Of a DNA stretch of 64,000 nucleotides, positions 9,176 to 18,144 are shown piece by piece; positions within the stretch are counted from its first letter, which is position 1, and each line of letters starts with the position of its first letter. Both the position numbers and the translations under genes were made by a program. The notes below the pieces were generated by a model that worked only from the letters and a program-made list of their open reading frames with translations, had not been told where the DNA came from and searched no databases. The DNA comes from Bradyrhizobium guangdongense (GTDB taxonomy: Bacteria; Pseudomonadota; Alphaproteobacteria; Rhizobiales; Xanthobacteraceae), in the NCBI RefSeq assembly GCF_006483445.1, contig NZ_PPPT01000018.1, forward strand, positions 1-64,000, written 5' to 3'.

Positions 9176-9208
9176 AACCGGCCGCGGTCTCCGCGGCCGG
9201 TTTTGTTT
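9176..9208 (+). terminator. Rho-independent terminator after the MHS transporter
   Basis: Perfect 12-base arms (AACCGGCCGCGG and its complement) with a TCT loop are followed by a T-rich run TTTTGTTTTG. It begins 25 bases after the transporter stop codon. Confidence 0.9.
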
Positions 9209-9213
9209 TGTCC

Positions 9214-9699
9214 CTACCGTTGGCTGCCGATGAATTGCAGCACGACCTCGCGCTGATGCGGGCGGCTGCGATGCTCGATGAGATAGATCCCCTGCCATGT
9301 CCCGAGCGCCAGTGCTCCGTCCAGAACAGGGACCTGGAGCGAGGTTGCAGTCAGCATGGTCTTGATATGTGCCGGCATGTCGTCCGGCCCCTCGAGATCA
9401 TGGACCCACCCGGTGTTCTCAGGCGCCAGCCGCGCCAGCGCGGTGGCGAGATCGACCAGCACGGATGGATCGGCGTTTTCCTGGATCGTCAGCGAGGCGG
9501 AGGTGTGGCGGATGAACAGCGTCAGCGCGCCGTCGCCGGCGCCCGCATCGGCGATGAACGCCCGGGCTTCGCCCGTGAGATCGATGAAGCCGCGGCCGGG
9601 CGTCTGCACGGTGAGGAGAGACGATGTGATGGACGTGGCCTGCACGGTCGATGGTGCGGAGCGGGTCATTGATCTTGCCGACGTCATAAGAGAGCTCAT
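9214..9699 (-). CDS. YjbQ-family protein (UPF0047)
   Basis: The protein belongs to the YjbQ/UPF0047 family of small trimeric metal-binding proteins, some of which have weak thiamine-phosphate synthase activity. The hallmarks are HTSASLTIQENADP, GPDDMPAHIK and LGTWQGIYLIEHR, which supply the conserved metal ligands and catalytic acid. The ATG at 9699 gives 161 residues. In-frame ATGs at 9687 and 9669 are equally credible because none has a clear ribosome binding site, and the family norm of about 140-150 residues favours a later one. It is convergent with the MHS transporter, whose terminator overlaps the gap. Confidence 0.88.
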   Translation of the reverse strand: MSSLMTSARSMTRSAPSTVQATSITSSLLTVQTPGRGFIDLTGEARAFIADAGAGDGALTLFIRHTSASLTIQENADPSVLVDLATALARLAPENTGWVHDLEGPDDMPAHIKTMLTATSLQVPVLDGALALGTWQGIYLIEHRSRPHQREVVLQFIGSQR

Positions 9700-9713
9700 A
9701 GCTGCAGATGAGG

Positions 9714-9833
9714 TGCCGTAGGGTGGGCAAAGCTCCGGCGAAGCTCGCAGAGCGAAGGCGGAAGCGTGCCCACCTCTTCTGTCGCAGTCGAGGATAGATG
9801 GTGGGCACGCTTCGCTTTGCCCACCCTACGGCA
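9714..9833. repeat. Inverted repeat, GTAGGGTGGGCAAAG family
   Basis: Left arm TGCCGTAGGGTGGGCAAAG (9714-9732) and its exact complement (9815-9833) bound the element. Inside are further inverted pieces (GCGTGCCCACC / GGTGGGCACGC). The same arms bound a second copy at 30254-30353, and a related element lies at 36193-36282. Confidence 0.85.
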
Positions 9834-9845
9834 TCTCGCAAGACG

Positions 9846-10364
9846 CTAGATTTTCCCCGACACGTCCTTCTGCACGCGATTGGCCATCTCGATCAACCGC
9901 CGCCAGGCGCGCTCGAGGAACGACATCACGCGATCGACATCCTGGTCGCTCGGCAACGGAATCTCGATCTTGCGTTCGCCGTCCGCGACCTTGGGCTCGC
10001 TCTTCTTCAGCGGATCCGATTTCGGCAGTGCCTCGTCGATCTTGCCCGACACCGTGGGCCCGGCCGCGACTTGCGCCTTCAACTTCTCGACCTCGGCCTG
10101 CAGCCGTCCGATCTCGGCATCGAGCGCGGTGCGCTCGTCAGGCACGGCGTAGCAGGCCCAGCCGGTGCCGTTCTTGCTGCAGGTCGACACCGTGCCGGTG
10201 CGGGTGTCGAGCCGGAGCACGCCCTCCGGCGTCGGCGTCATGGTGTAGCGGCCGTTTTCGGCGTCAGGCGCCGATTGCGCGGTGACGAGGCCGCCACCGA
10301 GCGCGAGCGCGGCGATGGCCGCGATCGCAATCACCGGCTTCGAACATGATGTCGCTGGTCTCAT
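9846..10364 (-). CDS. Secreted or periplasmic coiled-coil protein of unknown function
   Basis: The ATG at 10364 gives 172 residues. Upstream in-frame codons extend the frame to 10760 but look non-coding. An N-terminal hydrophobic segment (IAAIAALALGGGLVTAQSA) looks like a signal peptide. Next comes a short domain with two cysteines (VSTCSKNGTGWACYAVPD). A coiled coil (LDAEIGRLQAEVEKLKAQV) and a charged, Lys-rich C-terminal tail follow. It resembles hypothetical proteins conserved in Bradyrhizobium. I cannot assign a function. It is divergent from the F0 ATP synthase operon. Confidence 0.7.
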   Translation of the reverse strand: MRPATSCSKPVIAIAAIAALALGGGLVTAQSAPDAENGRYTMTPTPEGVLRLDTRTGTVSTCSKNGTGWACYAVPDERTALDAEIGRLQAEVEKLKAQVAAGPTVSGKIDEALPKSDPLKKSEPKVADGERKIEIPLPSDQDVDRVMSFLERAWRRLIEMANRVQKDVSGKI

Positions 10365-10613
10365 CGCATAGCTCCGTCGCGACCATCGCTGGGTTGGATC
10401 AATCCTACACCCGCCCCCTCGCCCGCGCACGGCCCGGACGGGAGTCCATGCAGCCCAGAACGCGTCCGCAGGTTGCGCTACATACCCCTTCGGAGCGAGC
10501 TGCCGAAAGCAGCGAAATCCGCTTCCGACCATGCGTTGCGCACAGGAGCTGCTGCGGTGCGGCGTCACGCTGTGTGCAGCGTCAGCGAATATCGGAATAT
10601 ACACAAATAAATC

Positions 10614-10629
10614 AATGACATAGGTCATT
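10614..10629. promoter_or_regulatory. Palindrome upstream of the atp promoter
   Basis: AATGAC and GTCATT form perfect arms around a 4-base centre. The site lies 21 bases before the -35 element of the predicted atp promoter, a position suited to an activator or repressor. I do not recognise the motif. Confidence 0.4.
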
Positions 10630-10650
10630 TCAACGCAATCGTGACTCGGC

Positions 10651-10679
10651 TTGACTTGGCTAGGTGCCATCAGTATGGT
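10651..10679 (+). promoter_or_regulatory. Predicted sigma-70 promoter of the F0 operon
   Basis: TTGACT (10651-10656) and TATGGT (10674-10679) are separated by 17 bases, 67 bases before the atpI start. Confidence 0.5.
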
Positions 10680-10746
10680 CCGCGCGGCTTTTGAGGGTGG
10701 CGGGCGTAATTTCCATTCAACCGCGCGCGTTTCGGGTCTTCGTTGC

Positions 10747-11121
10747 ATGGCACAGGGCACGGGACACGGCGAGAATGGAGATGGCGGTAAATCTCCCGAG
10801 GAAGCTGCGCTTTCCGCAAGGCTCGGACGTCTTGATCAACGGCTGTCGGATTTACGCGACCGCCAGGTGAAGACGGAGCAACCCGCAGGTGGAAGTGGAG
10901 ATGCGGCGGCCAGAGCCTCGGCGATGGCGCTGGGTTTCCGGCTTTCGTCGGAGTTGGTCGCCGGTGTCGCTGTCGGAGCGGGGATTGGCTGGGGTTTCGA
11001 CCGTTTGCTGTCGACGTCGCCTTTCGGATTCATCGTGTTCATGCTGCTGGGCTTCGTGGCCGGCGTCGTGAACGTGGTGAGGTCGGCCGGCGCGGGTTCA
11101 AGCAGGCGCGGCGGCTCGTAA
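10747..11121 (+). CDS. atpI: F0F1 ATP synthase assembly protein AtpI
   Basis: AtpI is a small membrane protein that aids assembly of the c-ring. The ATG at 10747 (MAQGTGHGE) gives 124 residues: a charged N-terminus (LSARLGRLDQRLSDLRDR) and then two predicted helices (SELVAGVAVGAGIGWGFDRLL and GFIVFMLLGFVAGVVNVVRSA). This fits alphaproteobacterial AtpI. It is the first gene of the atpI-B-E-F'-F cluster. The sequence upstream of this start in the same frame is promoter DNA. Confidence 0.85.
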   Translation: MAQGTGHGENGDGGKSPEEAALSARLGRLDQRLSDLRDRQVKTEQPAGGSGDAAARASAMALGFRLSSELVAGVAVGAGIGWGFDRLLSTSPFGFIVFMLLGFVAGVVNVVRSAGAGSSRRGGS

Positions 11122-11222
11122 CCGGCCAGATGAATTTCGTACCGGTCCCACCGGTACAGCCGGGTCAGGCCCGGCAGACCGAGACCAGCCGGCTCGCCGG
11201 CAGACCAAGAGATGCCGCGCCG

Positions 11223-11972
11223 ATGAAAATTGATCCGATCCACCAGTTCAACATCGAGCCCCTCTTCACGATTGGCCATATCGGCAATCAAACGATCGCC
11301 TTCACCAATTCGTCGCTCTACATGCTGGTGGCGGTTGCCGTCATCTCGATCCTGATGCTGGCGAGCGGCTCGCAGCTCGTTCCGGGGCGCCTGCAGTCGG
11401 TCGCCGAAATCTCCTACGAATTCGTCGCCTCGACCATCCGCTCGACCGCCGGCGCGGAAGGCATGAAGTTCTTCCCGCTGATCTTTTCGCTGTTCATGTT
11501 CATCTGCGTCTCGAACCTGGTCGGCATCATCCCCTACACCTTCACGGTCTCGAGCCATCTGATCGTCACGGTCGGGCTGGCGCTGCTGGTCTTCTTCACC
11601 GTGCTGATCTACGGCGTCGCCAAGAACGGCCTGAAATTCTTCTCGATCTTCGTTCCGCACGGCGTCCCCGGCTACATCCTGCCGCTGGTCATGTTCATCG
11701 AGATCCTGTCGTTCTTCCTGCGGCCGGTCTCGCACAGCATTCGTCTGTTCGCCAACATGCTGGCCGGCCACATCGCGCTGAAGGTGTTCGCGGGCTTCGT
11801 CGCCATGCTGGGCTTCTCGCTCGGCGCCATCGGCTGGGTCGGCGGCGTGCTGCCGCTGGCGCTCACCATCGCGCTGTACGCTCTCGAGATCCTGGTCGCG
11901 TTCCTGCAAGCCTATGTGTTTGCGATCCTGACCTGCATCTACCTCAACGACGCCATTCATCCGGGACACTGA
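11223..11972 (+). CDS. atpB: F0 ATP synthase subunit a
   Basis: Subunit a forms the proton half-channels next to the c-ring. The ATG at 11223 (MKIDPIHQF) gives 249 residues, the usual alphaproteobacterial length. An upstream ATG at 11130 would add 31 residues that look non-coding. The essential arginine is in [12 protein letters not shown], and the final helices carry [18 protein letters not shown]. It lies 101 bases after atpI and 53 bases before atpE in the same operon. Confidence 0.96.
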   Translation: MKIDPIHQFNIEPLFTIGHIGNQTIAFTNSSLYMLVAVAVISILMLASGSQLVPGRLQSVAEISYEFVASTIRSTAGAEGMKFFPLIFSLFMFICVSNLVGIIPYTFTVSSHLIVTVGLALLVFFTVLIYGVAKNGLKFFSIFVPHGVPGYILPLVMFIEILSFFLRPVSHSIRLFANMLAGHIALKVFAGFVAMLGFSLGAIGWVGGVLPLALTIALYALEILVAFLQAYVFAILTCIYLNDAIHPGH

Positions 11973-12025
11973 GCGGTCCGGGAAATTTCCACCCACAACC
12001 CTATCTTTCTTCCAAGGAGTCTAAA

Positions 12026-12253
12026 ATGGATCCGGCAGCAGCAAAACTTATCGGCGCGGGCATCGCGTGCATCGGCATGGGCGGCGCGGGCGTCGGCGTG
12101 GGCGTAATCTTCGGCAACTACCTCGCCGCAGCCGTCCGCAACCCGTCGGCTGCTCAGGGCCAGTTCGGCAACCTGATCTTCGGCTTCGCCGTGACCGAAG
12201 CGCTCGGCATCTTCTCGCTGCTGATCGCGCTGCTTCTGCTGTTCGTTTTCTAA
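12026..12253 (+). CDS. atpE: F0 ATP synthase subunit c
   Basis: The 75-residue proton-carrying c-ring subunit has two helices. The first carries the glycine repeat [11 protein letters not shown], the polar loop has [10 protein letters not shown], and the second carries the proton-binding glutamate in [10 protein letters not shown]. An AAGGAG ribosome binding site lies 7 bases before the ATG, as expected for a subunit made in high copy. Confidence 0.97.
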   Translation: MDPAAAKLIGAGIACIGMGGAGVGVGVIFGNYLAAAVRNPSAAQGQFGNLIFGFAVTEALGIFSLLIALLLLFVF

Positions 12254-12314
12254 AGAACGACTTCTTCCGCGCCGCTTCGTCCGAAGCGGCGCGTGACAGC
12301 AACAGGAGTACTCC

Positions 12315-12881
12315 ATGGCCGAGAGTCATGGCGGGGCCAAAGGCCAGCCGGCCAAAGCCCACACCGAAGCCGACGGCGGTCATCACAGCGGCGGCTTTCC
12401 GCCGTTCGAGAGCAGCACCTTTGCTTCGCAACTGGTGTCGCTCGCGATCTTCTTCGTCCTGCTCTACGTGATCGTGTCCAAGCTCGCTCTGCCGAAGGTC
12501 GGCGGCGCGATCGAGGCGCGTCAGAACAAGATCGAGGGTGACCTCACCGAGGCGCAGAAGCTGAAGGACCAGTCCGACGCGGCGCTGAAGGCCTATGAGA
12601 ACGAGCTCGCTGCGGCGCGCTCGCGGGCGCAGGCAATCGGCAACGAGTCCCGCGACAAGGCGAATGCGCAGGCGGAAGCCGAACGCAAGGCCCTGGAAGA
12701 CCAGTTGGCGAAGAAGCTCGCCGAGGCGGAGAAGACCATCGCCTCGACCCGCACCGCCGCCATGAGCAACGTCCGCGGCATCGCGGCCGATACGGCAAGC
12801 GCGATCGTGCAGCGGCTCACCGGCATCGTTCCGGATGCGGCCTCGCTCAATGCCGCCGTTGACGCGTCCTTGAAGGGTTAG
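12315..12881 (+). CDS. atpF': F0 ATP synthase subunit b'
   Basis: This 188-residue peripheral-stalk subunit starts with a hydrophilic His-rich tail (residues 1-35), followed by one membrane helix ([18 protein letters not shown]) and a long Ala/Lys/Glu coiled coil. Having two different b-type genes in a row (b' then b) is typical of phototrophic and related alphaproteobacteria. The gene is sometimes named atpG. It ends 6 bases before atpF. Confidence 0.94.
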   Translation: MAESHGGAKGQPAKAHTEADGGHHSGGFPPFESSTFASQLVSLAIFFVLLYVIVSKLALPKVGGAIEARQNKIEGDLTEAQKLKDQSDAALKAYENELAAARSRAQAIGNESRDKANAQAEAERKALEDQLAKKLAEAEKTIASTRTAAMSNVRGIAADTASAIVQRLTGIVPDAASLNAAVDASLKG

Positions 12882-12887
12882 TCGAAC

Positions 12888-13373
12888 ATGTTCTTCGATC
12901 CTGAAACCTGGGTCGCCGTTGCCTTCGTGCTCCTGATGGTCGTGTTCGGCTATCTCGGGGTGTTCAAGTCGGCGATGACTGCGCTCGATCATCGCGCCGC
13001 CCGCATCAAGGCGGAGCTCGACGACGCCACGCGCCTGAAGGAAGAGGCCGCCAAGGTGCTCGCCGGCTACAAGGCGCGCAGCGCCACCGCCGAGCGTGAG
13101 GCCGCCGACATCATCGCCAACGCCAAGTCCGAAGCCGAGCGCATCGCGACCGAGGCCAAGGCGAAGGTGGAAGACTTCGTCGCCCGCCGCACCAAGACCG
13201 CTGAGGGCAAGATCGCGCTCGCCGAAGCCCAGGCCGTCGCCGACGTCCGCGCCGCAGCCGCGGAAGCCGCCGTGCAGGCCGCGTCGACGATCCTGTCGCA
13301 GTCGGTCAAGGGCCAGGTCGCCGACGACCTGCTCGCCAAGGGCATCTCCGAGGTTCGGCAGAAGCTGAACTGA
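12888..13373 (+). CDS. atpF: F0 ATP synthase subunit b
   Basis: The second peripheral-stalk subunit has 161 residues: an N-terminal helix ([19 protein letters not shown]) and a long coiled coil to the C-terminus. It is the last gene of the F0 operon and is followed by a clear terminator. The F1 genes (alpha, beta, gamma, delta, epsilon) are not in the window; in this lineage they form a separate operon. Confidence 0.94.
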   Translation: MFFDPETWVAVAFVLLMVVFGYLGVFKSAMTALDHRAARIKAELDDATRLKEEAAKVLAGYKARSATAEREAADIIANAKSEAERIATEAKAKVEDFVARRTKTAEGKIALAEAQAVADVRAAAAEAAVQAASTILSQSVKGQVADDLLAKGISEVRQKLN

Positions 13374-13395
13374 GGGACGCATTCCCCGACAATCA

Positions 13396-13426
13396 AAAAG
13401 CCGGCGCTGATCGCGCCGGCTTTTTT
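13396..13426 (+). terminator. Rho-independent terminator of the F0 operon
   Basis: GCCGGCGC and GCGCCGGC (13400-13407, 13413-13420) flank a 5-base loop and are followed by TTTTTT. It begins about 25 bases after the atpF stop codon. Confidence 0.92.
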
Positions 13427-13437
13427 GTTGAGTCGGT

Positions 13438-13608
13438 CTCTTACCCTCCCCTGGAGGGGGAGGGTCGATCGCGCGCAGCGCGAGCGGGGTGGGGTGATCT
13501 CTCAACTCGGGCAGTGTGCGACGCGGAGGGACCGTCACCCCACCCCGTCACGCAATCTCGCTTCGCTCGATGACGTGCCGACCCTCCCCCTCCAGGGGAG
13601 GGTAAGAG
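13438..13608. repeat. Inverted repeat with 30-base G/C-rich arms
   Basis: The left arm (13438-13467, starting CTCTTACCCTCCCC) is exactly complementary to the right arm (13579-13608). Internal inverted pieces include GGGGTGGGGTGA and TCACCCCACCCC. It fills the gap between the convergent atp operon and the next gene. Confidence 0.85.
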
Positions 13609-13633
13609 AGCAATTCGCTTCTCCGAGCGCGAG

Positions 13634-14302
13634 CTACTTCTTCTTTTTCGGCGCGGCCTTCGAGCCGCCCGCCAGCGCCTGCGGGTCGAAGCCGACGTAG
13701 AAGATGTAGTTGTCAGCAACGGCGGCTGACGGCAACGGATAGACGAGATCCTCGGCGACGAAGGTGAAGGGCACGCTGCCGTCCTCGGACATCGAAACCG
13801 TGGTCCGGTACGCCTTGGAGGCGATCACCTTCTCGCCGATGCCGCCCTGGACGACGGCGATGCGCAGGGGGATATCGACCGATGCCGGCGCGCCGGCGGG
13901 ACCCGCCACGACGCGGCCCTGGATGCCGACCCGCGCGGTGATCTCGCCGCCATTGCGGATGCATTCGCGCGCCATCTTGGTGATCGAGGCCTGGTAGCGG
14001 ACGTCGTTGCTGCCGGCCTGCTTGCCCTGGAGTGAGACCGTATAGGTGGACGCACCGGCACGCACCGTGACCTGGGGACAATCGACCTCAGGCGCCTCAG
14101 CGGGATTGGGCGCGGGCGCGGTCTGGGCCGGCTCATCCGACTTGCCACCGAACAGGCTCTTGAAGCGGTCGGTCAGCGATTGCGCGGCGGCCGGCGAGGC
14201 CGCGGCAAGCGTCACCGCAACGACCAGCGCAATCACGCCACCGCGCCGCGCCCTGCTCGACGATGATCGAAGCTCTCTTGGCATGAACGCCCCGTACTCC
14301 AT
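13634..14302 (-). CDS. Exported hypothetical protein
   Basis: The 222-residue protein has a signal peptide (about residues 20-40, VIALVVAVTLAAASPAAAQ). A Pro/Ala-rich linker and a beta-rich domain with two cysteines (EVDCPQVTV, ARECIRNGG) follow, and the tail is Lys-rich. It looks like a conserved periplasmic or lipid-associated protein of Rhizobiales. I do not recognise a named domain. The ATG at 14302 is preceded by GGGGAG, and an in-frame ATG at 14284 is also possible. It lies about 100 bases downstream of the GNAT gene on the same strand. Confidence 0.75.
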   Translation of the reverse strand: MEYGAFMPRELRSSSSRARRGGVIALVVAVTLAAASPAAAQSLTDRFKSLFGGKSDEPAQTAPAPNPAEAPEVDCPQVTVRAGASTYTVSLQGKQAGSNDVRYQASITKMARECIRNGGEITARVGIQGRVVAGPAGAPASVDIPLRIAVVQGGIGEKVIASKAYRTTVSMSEDGSVPFTFVAEDLVYPLPSAAVADNYIFYVGFDPQALAGGSKAAPKKKK

Positions 14303-14402
14303 GACACTCCCCGGCTCGTGCCCGGATGAAGCGGGTTATATCGCCAAAATCGGCGAACCCAAGGCAGAACCCAAGGCAGCATTAGGCAGACTTTCGGCTT
14401 GG

Positions 14403-14990
14403 TTAGCCGCGAAAATCCTCGTGCAGCAGGCCGAACAGCAGGTGGTCCTGCCAGACCCCGTTGATGCAGAGGTAGCGGCGCGCCAGGCCCTCGCGGGAGA
14501 AGCCGCACTTCTCCAGCACCCGGATCGACGGCGCATTGGTGGGGATGCAGGCGGCCTCCACCCGGTGCAGATTGAGCTCGCCGAACAGGGTCGGCAGCAG
14601 CACCCGCAGCGCAGCCGTCATGTAGCCGCGATGGGCGTGGGGCTGCCCGACCCAGTAGCCGATCGTGCCGGCCTGGACGATGCCGCGGCGGACATTGGCG
14701 AGCGTGATACCGCCGACCATCGCGCCGTCCAGCTCCCGGAACACCAGAAAGGGATAGGAACGGTCCGCGGCGATGTCCTCGGCATAGCGGCGCAGGCGGC
14801 GGCGGAAGCCCGACCGGGTGAGGTCATCCGACGGCCAGATCGGCTCCCAAGGGGTCAGGTAATCGCGGCTCGCTTCACGCAAATGTGCCCATTGCAGAAA
14901 GTCCGACATCTGCGGCGCGCGCAGCAACAGGCCGTTGCCGCGCGGGGCGAGGGCGGCGGGTCCACTGGATGGCAGGCGAAACAGGGCCAT
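14403..14990 (-). CDS. GNAT-family N-acetyltransferase (RimJ-like)
   Basis: The 195-residue protein matches the ribosomal-protein alanine acetyltransferase (RimJ/RimL) branch of GNAT enzymes, which use acetyl-CoA to acetylate protein N-termini or small amines. The acetyl-CoA loop is seen as GYWVGQPHAHRGYMTAAL, and the later motif as NAPSIRVLEKCGFSREG. It lies 41 bases after the M16 peptidase gene and is probably co-transcribed with thrC and the peptidase. The specific substrate is unknown. Confidence 0.88.
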   Translation of the reverse strand: MALFRLPSSGPAALAPRGNGLLLRAPQMSDFLQWAHLREASRDYLTPWEPIWPSDDLTRSGFRRRLRRYAEDIAADRSYPFLVFRELDGAMVGGITLANVRRGIVQAGTIGYWVGQPHAHRGYMTAALRVLLPTLFGELNLHRVEAACIPTNAPSIRVLEKCGFSREGLARRYLCINGVWQDHLLFGLLHEDFRG

Positions 14991-15031
14991 GTGATGCTTC
15001 CCGGGGCGCGTCAGCCCGGTCGGGCGAGGTG

Positions 15032-16321
15032 CTAGTGCAACCGCGCCTTGGCTCGCGCCTTGGTCAATCCTTCCGCAAAAGACACTGCCGTGTCCAGACC
15101 CCTGCCGGCGCCCAATGCAACCACGGCAGGGCGGCTGCGCGACAACAGCGCCCTGGCGGCATTGCGGGTCGATTCGACGGAGACCGCATCGATCCGGGCC
15201 ACCAGCTCCTGCACCGTCTGCGGCCGTCCATAGGCCAGAACGTGCCGCGCGAGCTGCTCGGCCCGCGACGAGCAGCTCTCCAGCGCCATCAACAGGCCGG
15301 CCTTCATCTGCGCCTTGGCGCGGGCGATCTCGGCTTCGGTCAGCGTCTCCACCGAATCATTGATGATGTCGACCACGACCTCCATCATTTCAGGGGCGTC
15401 GGCGGGATCGGTGCCGGTGTAGAGGCCGAAGAACCCGGTATCGGTATAGGGCGCGTGAAAACTGTAGATGGAGTAGCAGAGCCCCCGCTTCTCCCGCACC
15501 TCCTGGAACAGCCGCGACGACATTCCGCCGCCGAGGATGTTGGTAAAGACCTGGAGCGAGAACAGCGACAGATCGGTCTGCGGCACGCCTTCCAGCGCCA
15601 GCGTCAGATGCGCCTGCTCGAGCTCGCGATGCACCACTTTTGCGCCGCCCTTGCCGAACATCGCGGTCTGCGGTTTCGGTCCGGGCGTTCCCTCGAAGCT
15701 CGCAAAGCGCTTCTCGACCTCGGCGACCACCTGCTTGTGATCGACCGCGCCGGCCGCGGCCACCACCATGTCGGGCCCGCGATAATGCGTGGAGAGATAG
15801 CCGCGCAGCGAGTCGCGATTGAAGCTGCGCAAGGTTTTTGCGGTGCCGAGCAGCGAGCGGCCCATCGGCTGGTCCGGGTAGCAGAGCTCGTTGAGATGCT
15901 CGAACACGACGTCGTCGGGCGTGTCCTGCGCGGCGCCGATCTCCTGCACGATGACGTTCTTCTCACGCTCGAGCTCGTCCGGCTCGAAGGCGGGATTGGC
16001 GAGAATGTCGGAGAGCACGTCGAGCGCCAGCGGCACGTCGGCCTTCATCACCCGCGCGTAATAGGACGTCGTCTCGGTCGAGGTGCCGGCGTTGAGGTCG
16101 CCGCCGACGGCCTCGATCTCCTCGACGATCTCGCGCGAGGACCGCCGTGTCGTGCCCTTGAACGCCATGTGTTCCAGGAGATGCGAGATGCCGTGCTCGT
16201 TGGGCTTCTCGTCGCGCCCGCCGACGCCGGCCCAGACGCCGAGCGCCGCGGTCTCGACATGGGGCATGTTGTCGGTGACGACGGTGAGGCCGGAGGGAAG
16301 CTTGGAGATCTCGACGCTCAT
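15032..16321 (-). CDS. M16-family zinc peptidase (mitochondrial processing peptidase-like)
   Basis: The 429-residue protein has the inverted zinc motif HLLEH near residue 48 (GISHLLEHMAFKGT) and the downstream Glu region of pitrilysin-type peptidases. It also has the second-domain signature GGGMSSRLFQEVREKRGL. It resembles the beta subunit of mitochondrial processing peptidase, as is usual for alphaproteobacteria. No signal peptide is seen. The start ATG overlaps the thrC stop codon (ATGA), which fixes the start and shows translational coupling. The frame open further upstream lies inside thrC and is not real. Confidence 0.93.
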   Translation of the reverse strand: MSVEISKLPSGLTVVTDNMPHVETAALGVWAGVGGRDEKPNEHGISHLLEHMAFKGTTRRSSREIVEEIEAVGGDLNAGTSTETTSYYARVMKADVPLALDVLSDILANPAFEPDELEREKNVIVQEIGAAQDTPDDVVFEHLNELCYPDQPMGRSLLGTAKTLRSFNRDSLRGYLSTHYRGPDMVVAAAGAVDHKQVVAEVEKRFASFEGTPGPKPQTAMFGKGGAKVVHRELEQAHLTLALEGVPQTDLSLFSLQVFTNILGGGMSSRLFQEVREKRGLCYSIYSFHAPYTDTGFFGLYTGTDPADAPEMMEVVVDIINDSVETLTEAEIARAKAQMKAGLLMALESCSSRAEQLARHVLAYGRPQTVQELVARIDAVSVESTRNAARALLSRSRPAVVALGAGRGLDTAVSFAEGLTKARAKARLH

Positions 16322-17736
16322 CCGGCTACCCCTTGTTTCGCCGCGCGGCTGACCGACAACACGAATCGCTCGACCTCGGCCTGGTCGTTTTTCATCACCT
16401 TGATGTGTTCGGATTTGGTCATCAATCCGTCGAGCCAGACGGGAAGTTGCGGGCGCACGCCGCAGGCCGCCTCGACCGCATCGGGGAATTTCGCCGGATG
16501 GGCGGTGGACAGCACGATGTTGGGCACGCTGGTGTCGGTGGTGTCGCGGTCCGCCACCGCCAGCGCCACGGCGGTGTGGGGATCGACGAGCTCGCCGGCC
16601 TCGCGCCAGGCGGCGCGGATCGCAGCCGAGGTCTCGGTCTCGTCGGCACGGCCTGCGTCGAATTCCTCGCGGACGGAAGCGAGCGTCGCATCCGGCAGGA
16701 CGAAGCGGCCGGACTGCTTCAGCGACTCCATCAGCCGGCGCACACCGGCAGCGTCGCGCTTGCCGGCCTCGAACAGCAGCCGCTCGAAATTCGAGGAGAT
16801 CTGGATGTCCATCGAGGGCGACGCCGTCGCATGCACCTCGCGGACCTCGTAGATGCCGGTCTTGAGCGTGCGCGCCAGGATGTCGTTGACGTTGGCGGCG
16901 ATGCGCAGGGTGCGCACCGGCAGGCCCATGCGCTTGGCGACGTAGCCGGCAAAGATGTCGCCGAAATTGCCCGTGGGCACGGTGAAATCGACCTTGCGCG
17001 CGGGCGAGCCGACCGCGACGGCTGAGGTGAAATAATAGACAACCTGGGCCACGATGCGCGCCCAGTTGATCGAGTTGACGCCCGACAGCGCGACCTGGTC
17101 GCGGAAGCGGTGATGATTGAACATCGCCTTCACGATGGCCTGGCAATCGTCAAACGTGCCTTCGATCGCGAGCGCATGCACATTGGCAGCGCCCGTCGTC
17201 GTCATCATGCGGCGCTGCACGTCGGAGATGCGGCCGTTCGGAAACAGCACGATGAGGTCGACATTCTCCAGCCCCGCGAAGGCCTCGACCGCGGCGCCGC
17301 CGGTGTCACCCGAGGTCGCGACCACGATGGTGGTGCGCTGGCCGCGCTTGGCGAGCACATGATCCATCAACCGCGAGATGAGCTGCATCGCGACGTCCTT
17401 GAACGCCAGCGTCGGGCCGTGGAACAGCTCGAGCACGAACTGGTTCGGCGACATCTGGCGCAGCGGCACGACCGCGGGATGGCGGAAGGTGGCGTAGGCT
17501 TCGTTGGCCATGCGGCCGAGCTCGGCATCGGAAATCTCGCCGGCCGCGAACGGCCGGATGATTTCGACCGCGACCTCCCAATAGGGGCGGCCGAAGAATT
17601 TTGCGATGGCGTCGTGCGAGAGCTGTGGCCAGGTCACGGGCACGTAGAGGCCGCCGTCGCGGGCAAGCCCGGTCAGCATCACGTCGCGGAAGCCAAGCTC
17701 AGGGGCCTCGCCCCGGGTCGAAAGATATCGCGTCAA
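16318..17736 (-). CDS. thrC: Threonine synthase
   Basis: This PLP enzyme converts O-phospho-L-homoserine to L-threonine. The TTG at 17736 (reading MTRYLSTRGEAP) with GGAGGG just before it gives 472 residues, the usual size of long-form ThrC. A TTG at 17748 overlaps that ribosome binding site and is less likely. The PLP lysine is in LAFKDVAMQLI, and the phosphate-binding region includes ATSGDTGGAAVEAF. It is the first gene of the thrC-M16-GNAT operon. Confidence 0.96.
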   Translation of the reverse strand: MTRYLSTRGEAPELGFRDVMLTGLARDGGLYVPVTWPQLSHDAIAKFFGRPYWEVAVEIIRPFAAGEISDAELGRMANEAYATFRHPAVVPLRQMSPNQFVLELFHGPTLAFKDVAMQLISRLMDHVLAKRGQRTTIVVATSGDTGGAAVEAFAGLENVDLIVLFPNGRISDVQRRMMTTTGAANVHALAIEGTFDDCQAIVKAMFNHHRFRDQVALSGVNSINWARIVAQVVYYFTSAVAVGSPARKVDFTVPTGNFGDIFAGYVAKRMGLPVRTLRIAANVNDILARTLKTGIYEVREVHATASPSMDIQISSNFERLLFEAGKRDAAGVRRLMESLKQSGRFVLPDATLASVREEFDAGRADETETSAAIRAAWREAGELVDPHTAVALAVADRDTTDTSVPNIVLSTAHPAKFPDAVEAACGVRPQLPVWLDGLMTKSEHIKVMKNDQAEVERFVLSVSRAAKQGVAG

Positions 17737-18144
17737 ACCGCCCTCCAAAGGCCGGCCTTTTGCCTAAACCTTTGATTTTAATGAATTTACTTGTTTCGTG
17801 CGCCACAAGCTCGGCGGCACCATAAAGCGTTTTGCAGCATCGGGAAACCGCTTCGGCGTCGCGCCGGCGTCCCGGAAACGATCAAGAAAAAGGGCTGCGG
17901 GGTCGCCGCAGCCCTCTCCTGGAAGGGTCTGTCGTTATTTGTGCAGACCTACTTATCCCTCGTCCGGGTCGCATCCCCGTCAAATCGCGAGCCGTGAGCT
18001 ATCGTCGGCCGTCATCAGATCGTCAAGAGCAAAAACGGCCGATCCGGCGCAATGTTCCGAATTTTCCCGAACGGGCACGTGCTCGATTTTTGCTTTCACG
18101 CGTTTGCTTGACGCGAACCGGAGCCCACTTCGCTCGAAAACGCT
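17737..18144. other. Intergenic region between thrC and a response regulator
   Basis: No gene is supported here. It contains the promoter side of thrC (A/T-rich, about 17765-17790) and a hairpin listed separately. The remainder (about 17930-18140) shows nothing clear. Confidence 0.5.
17886..17916 (-). terminator. Rho-independent terminator on the minus strand
   Basis: Read on the minus strand, GGGCTGCGG and its complement flank a short loop and are followed by TTTTTCTT. It lies about 230 bases downstream of the response regulator gene and could end its transcript or that of a small RNA in this gap. Confidence 0.7.

Larger units (their letters stand above)
10365..10746. other. Intergenic region upstream of the F0 ATP synthase operon
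   Basis: No gene is seen. It holds a palindrome at 10614-10629 and a sigma-70-like promoter at 10651-10679, both listed separately. Codons upstream of 10747 in the atpI frame look non-coding and overlap this promoter. Confidence 0.6.

Noticed and set aside
16322-17146. Upstream extension of the M16 peptidase (to 704 residues)
   Set aside because: It lies wholly inside thrC in another frame, and the ATGA overlap at 16318-16321 defines the start.
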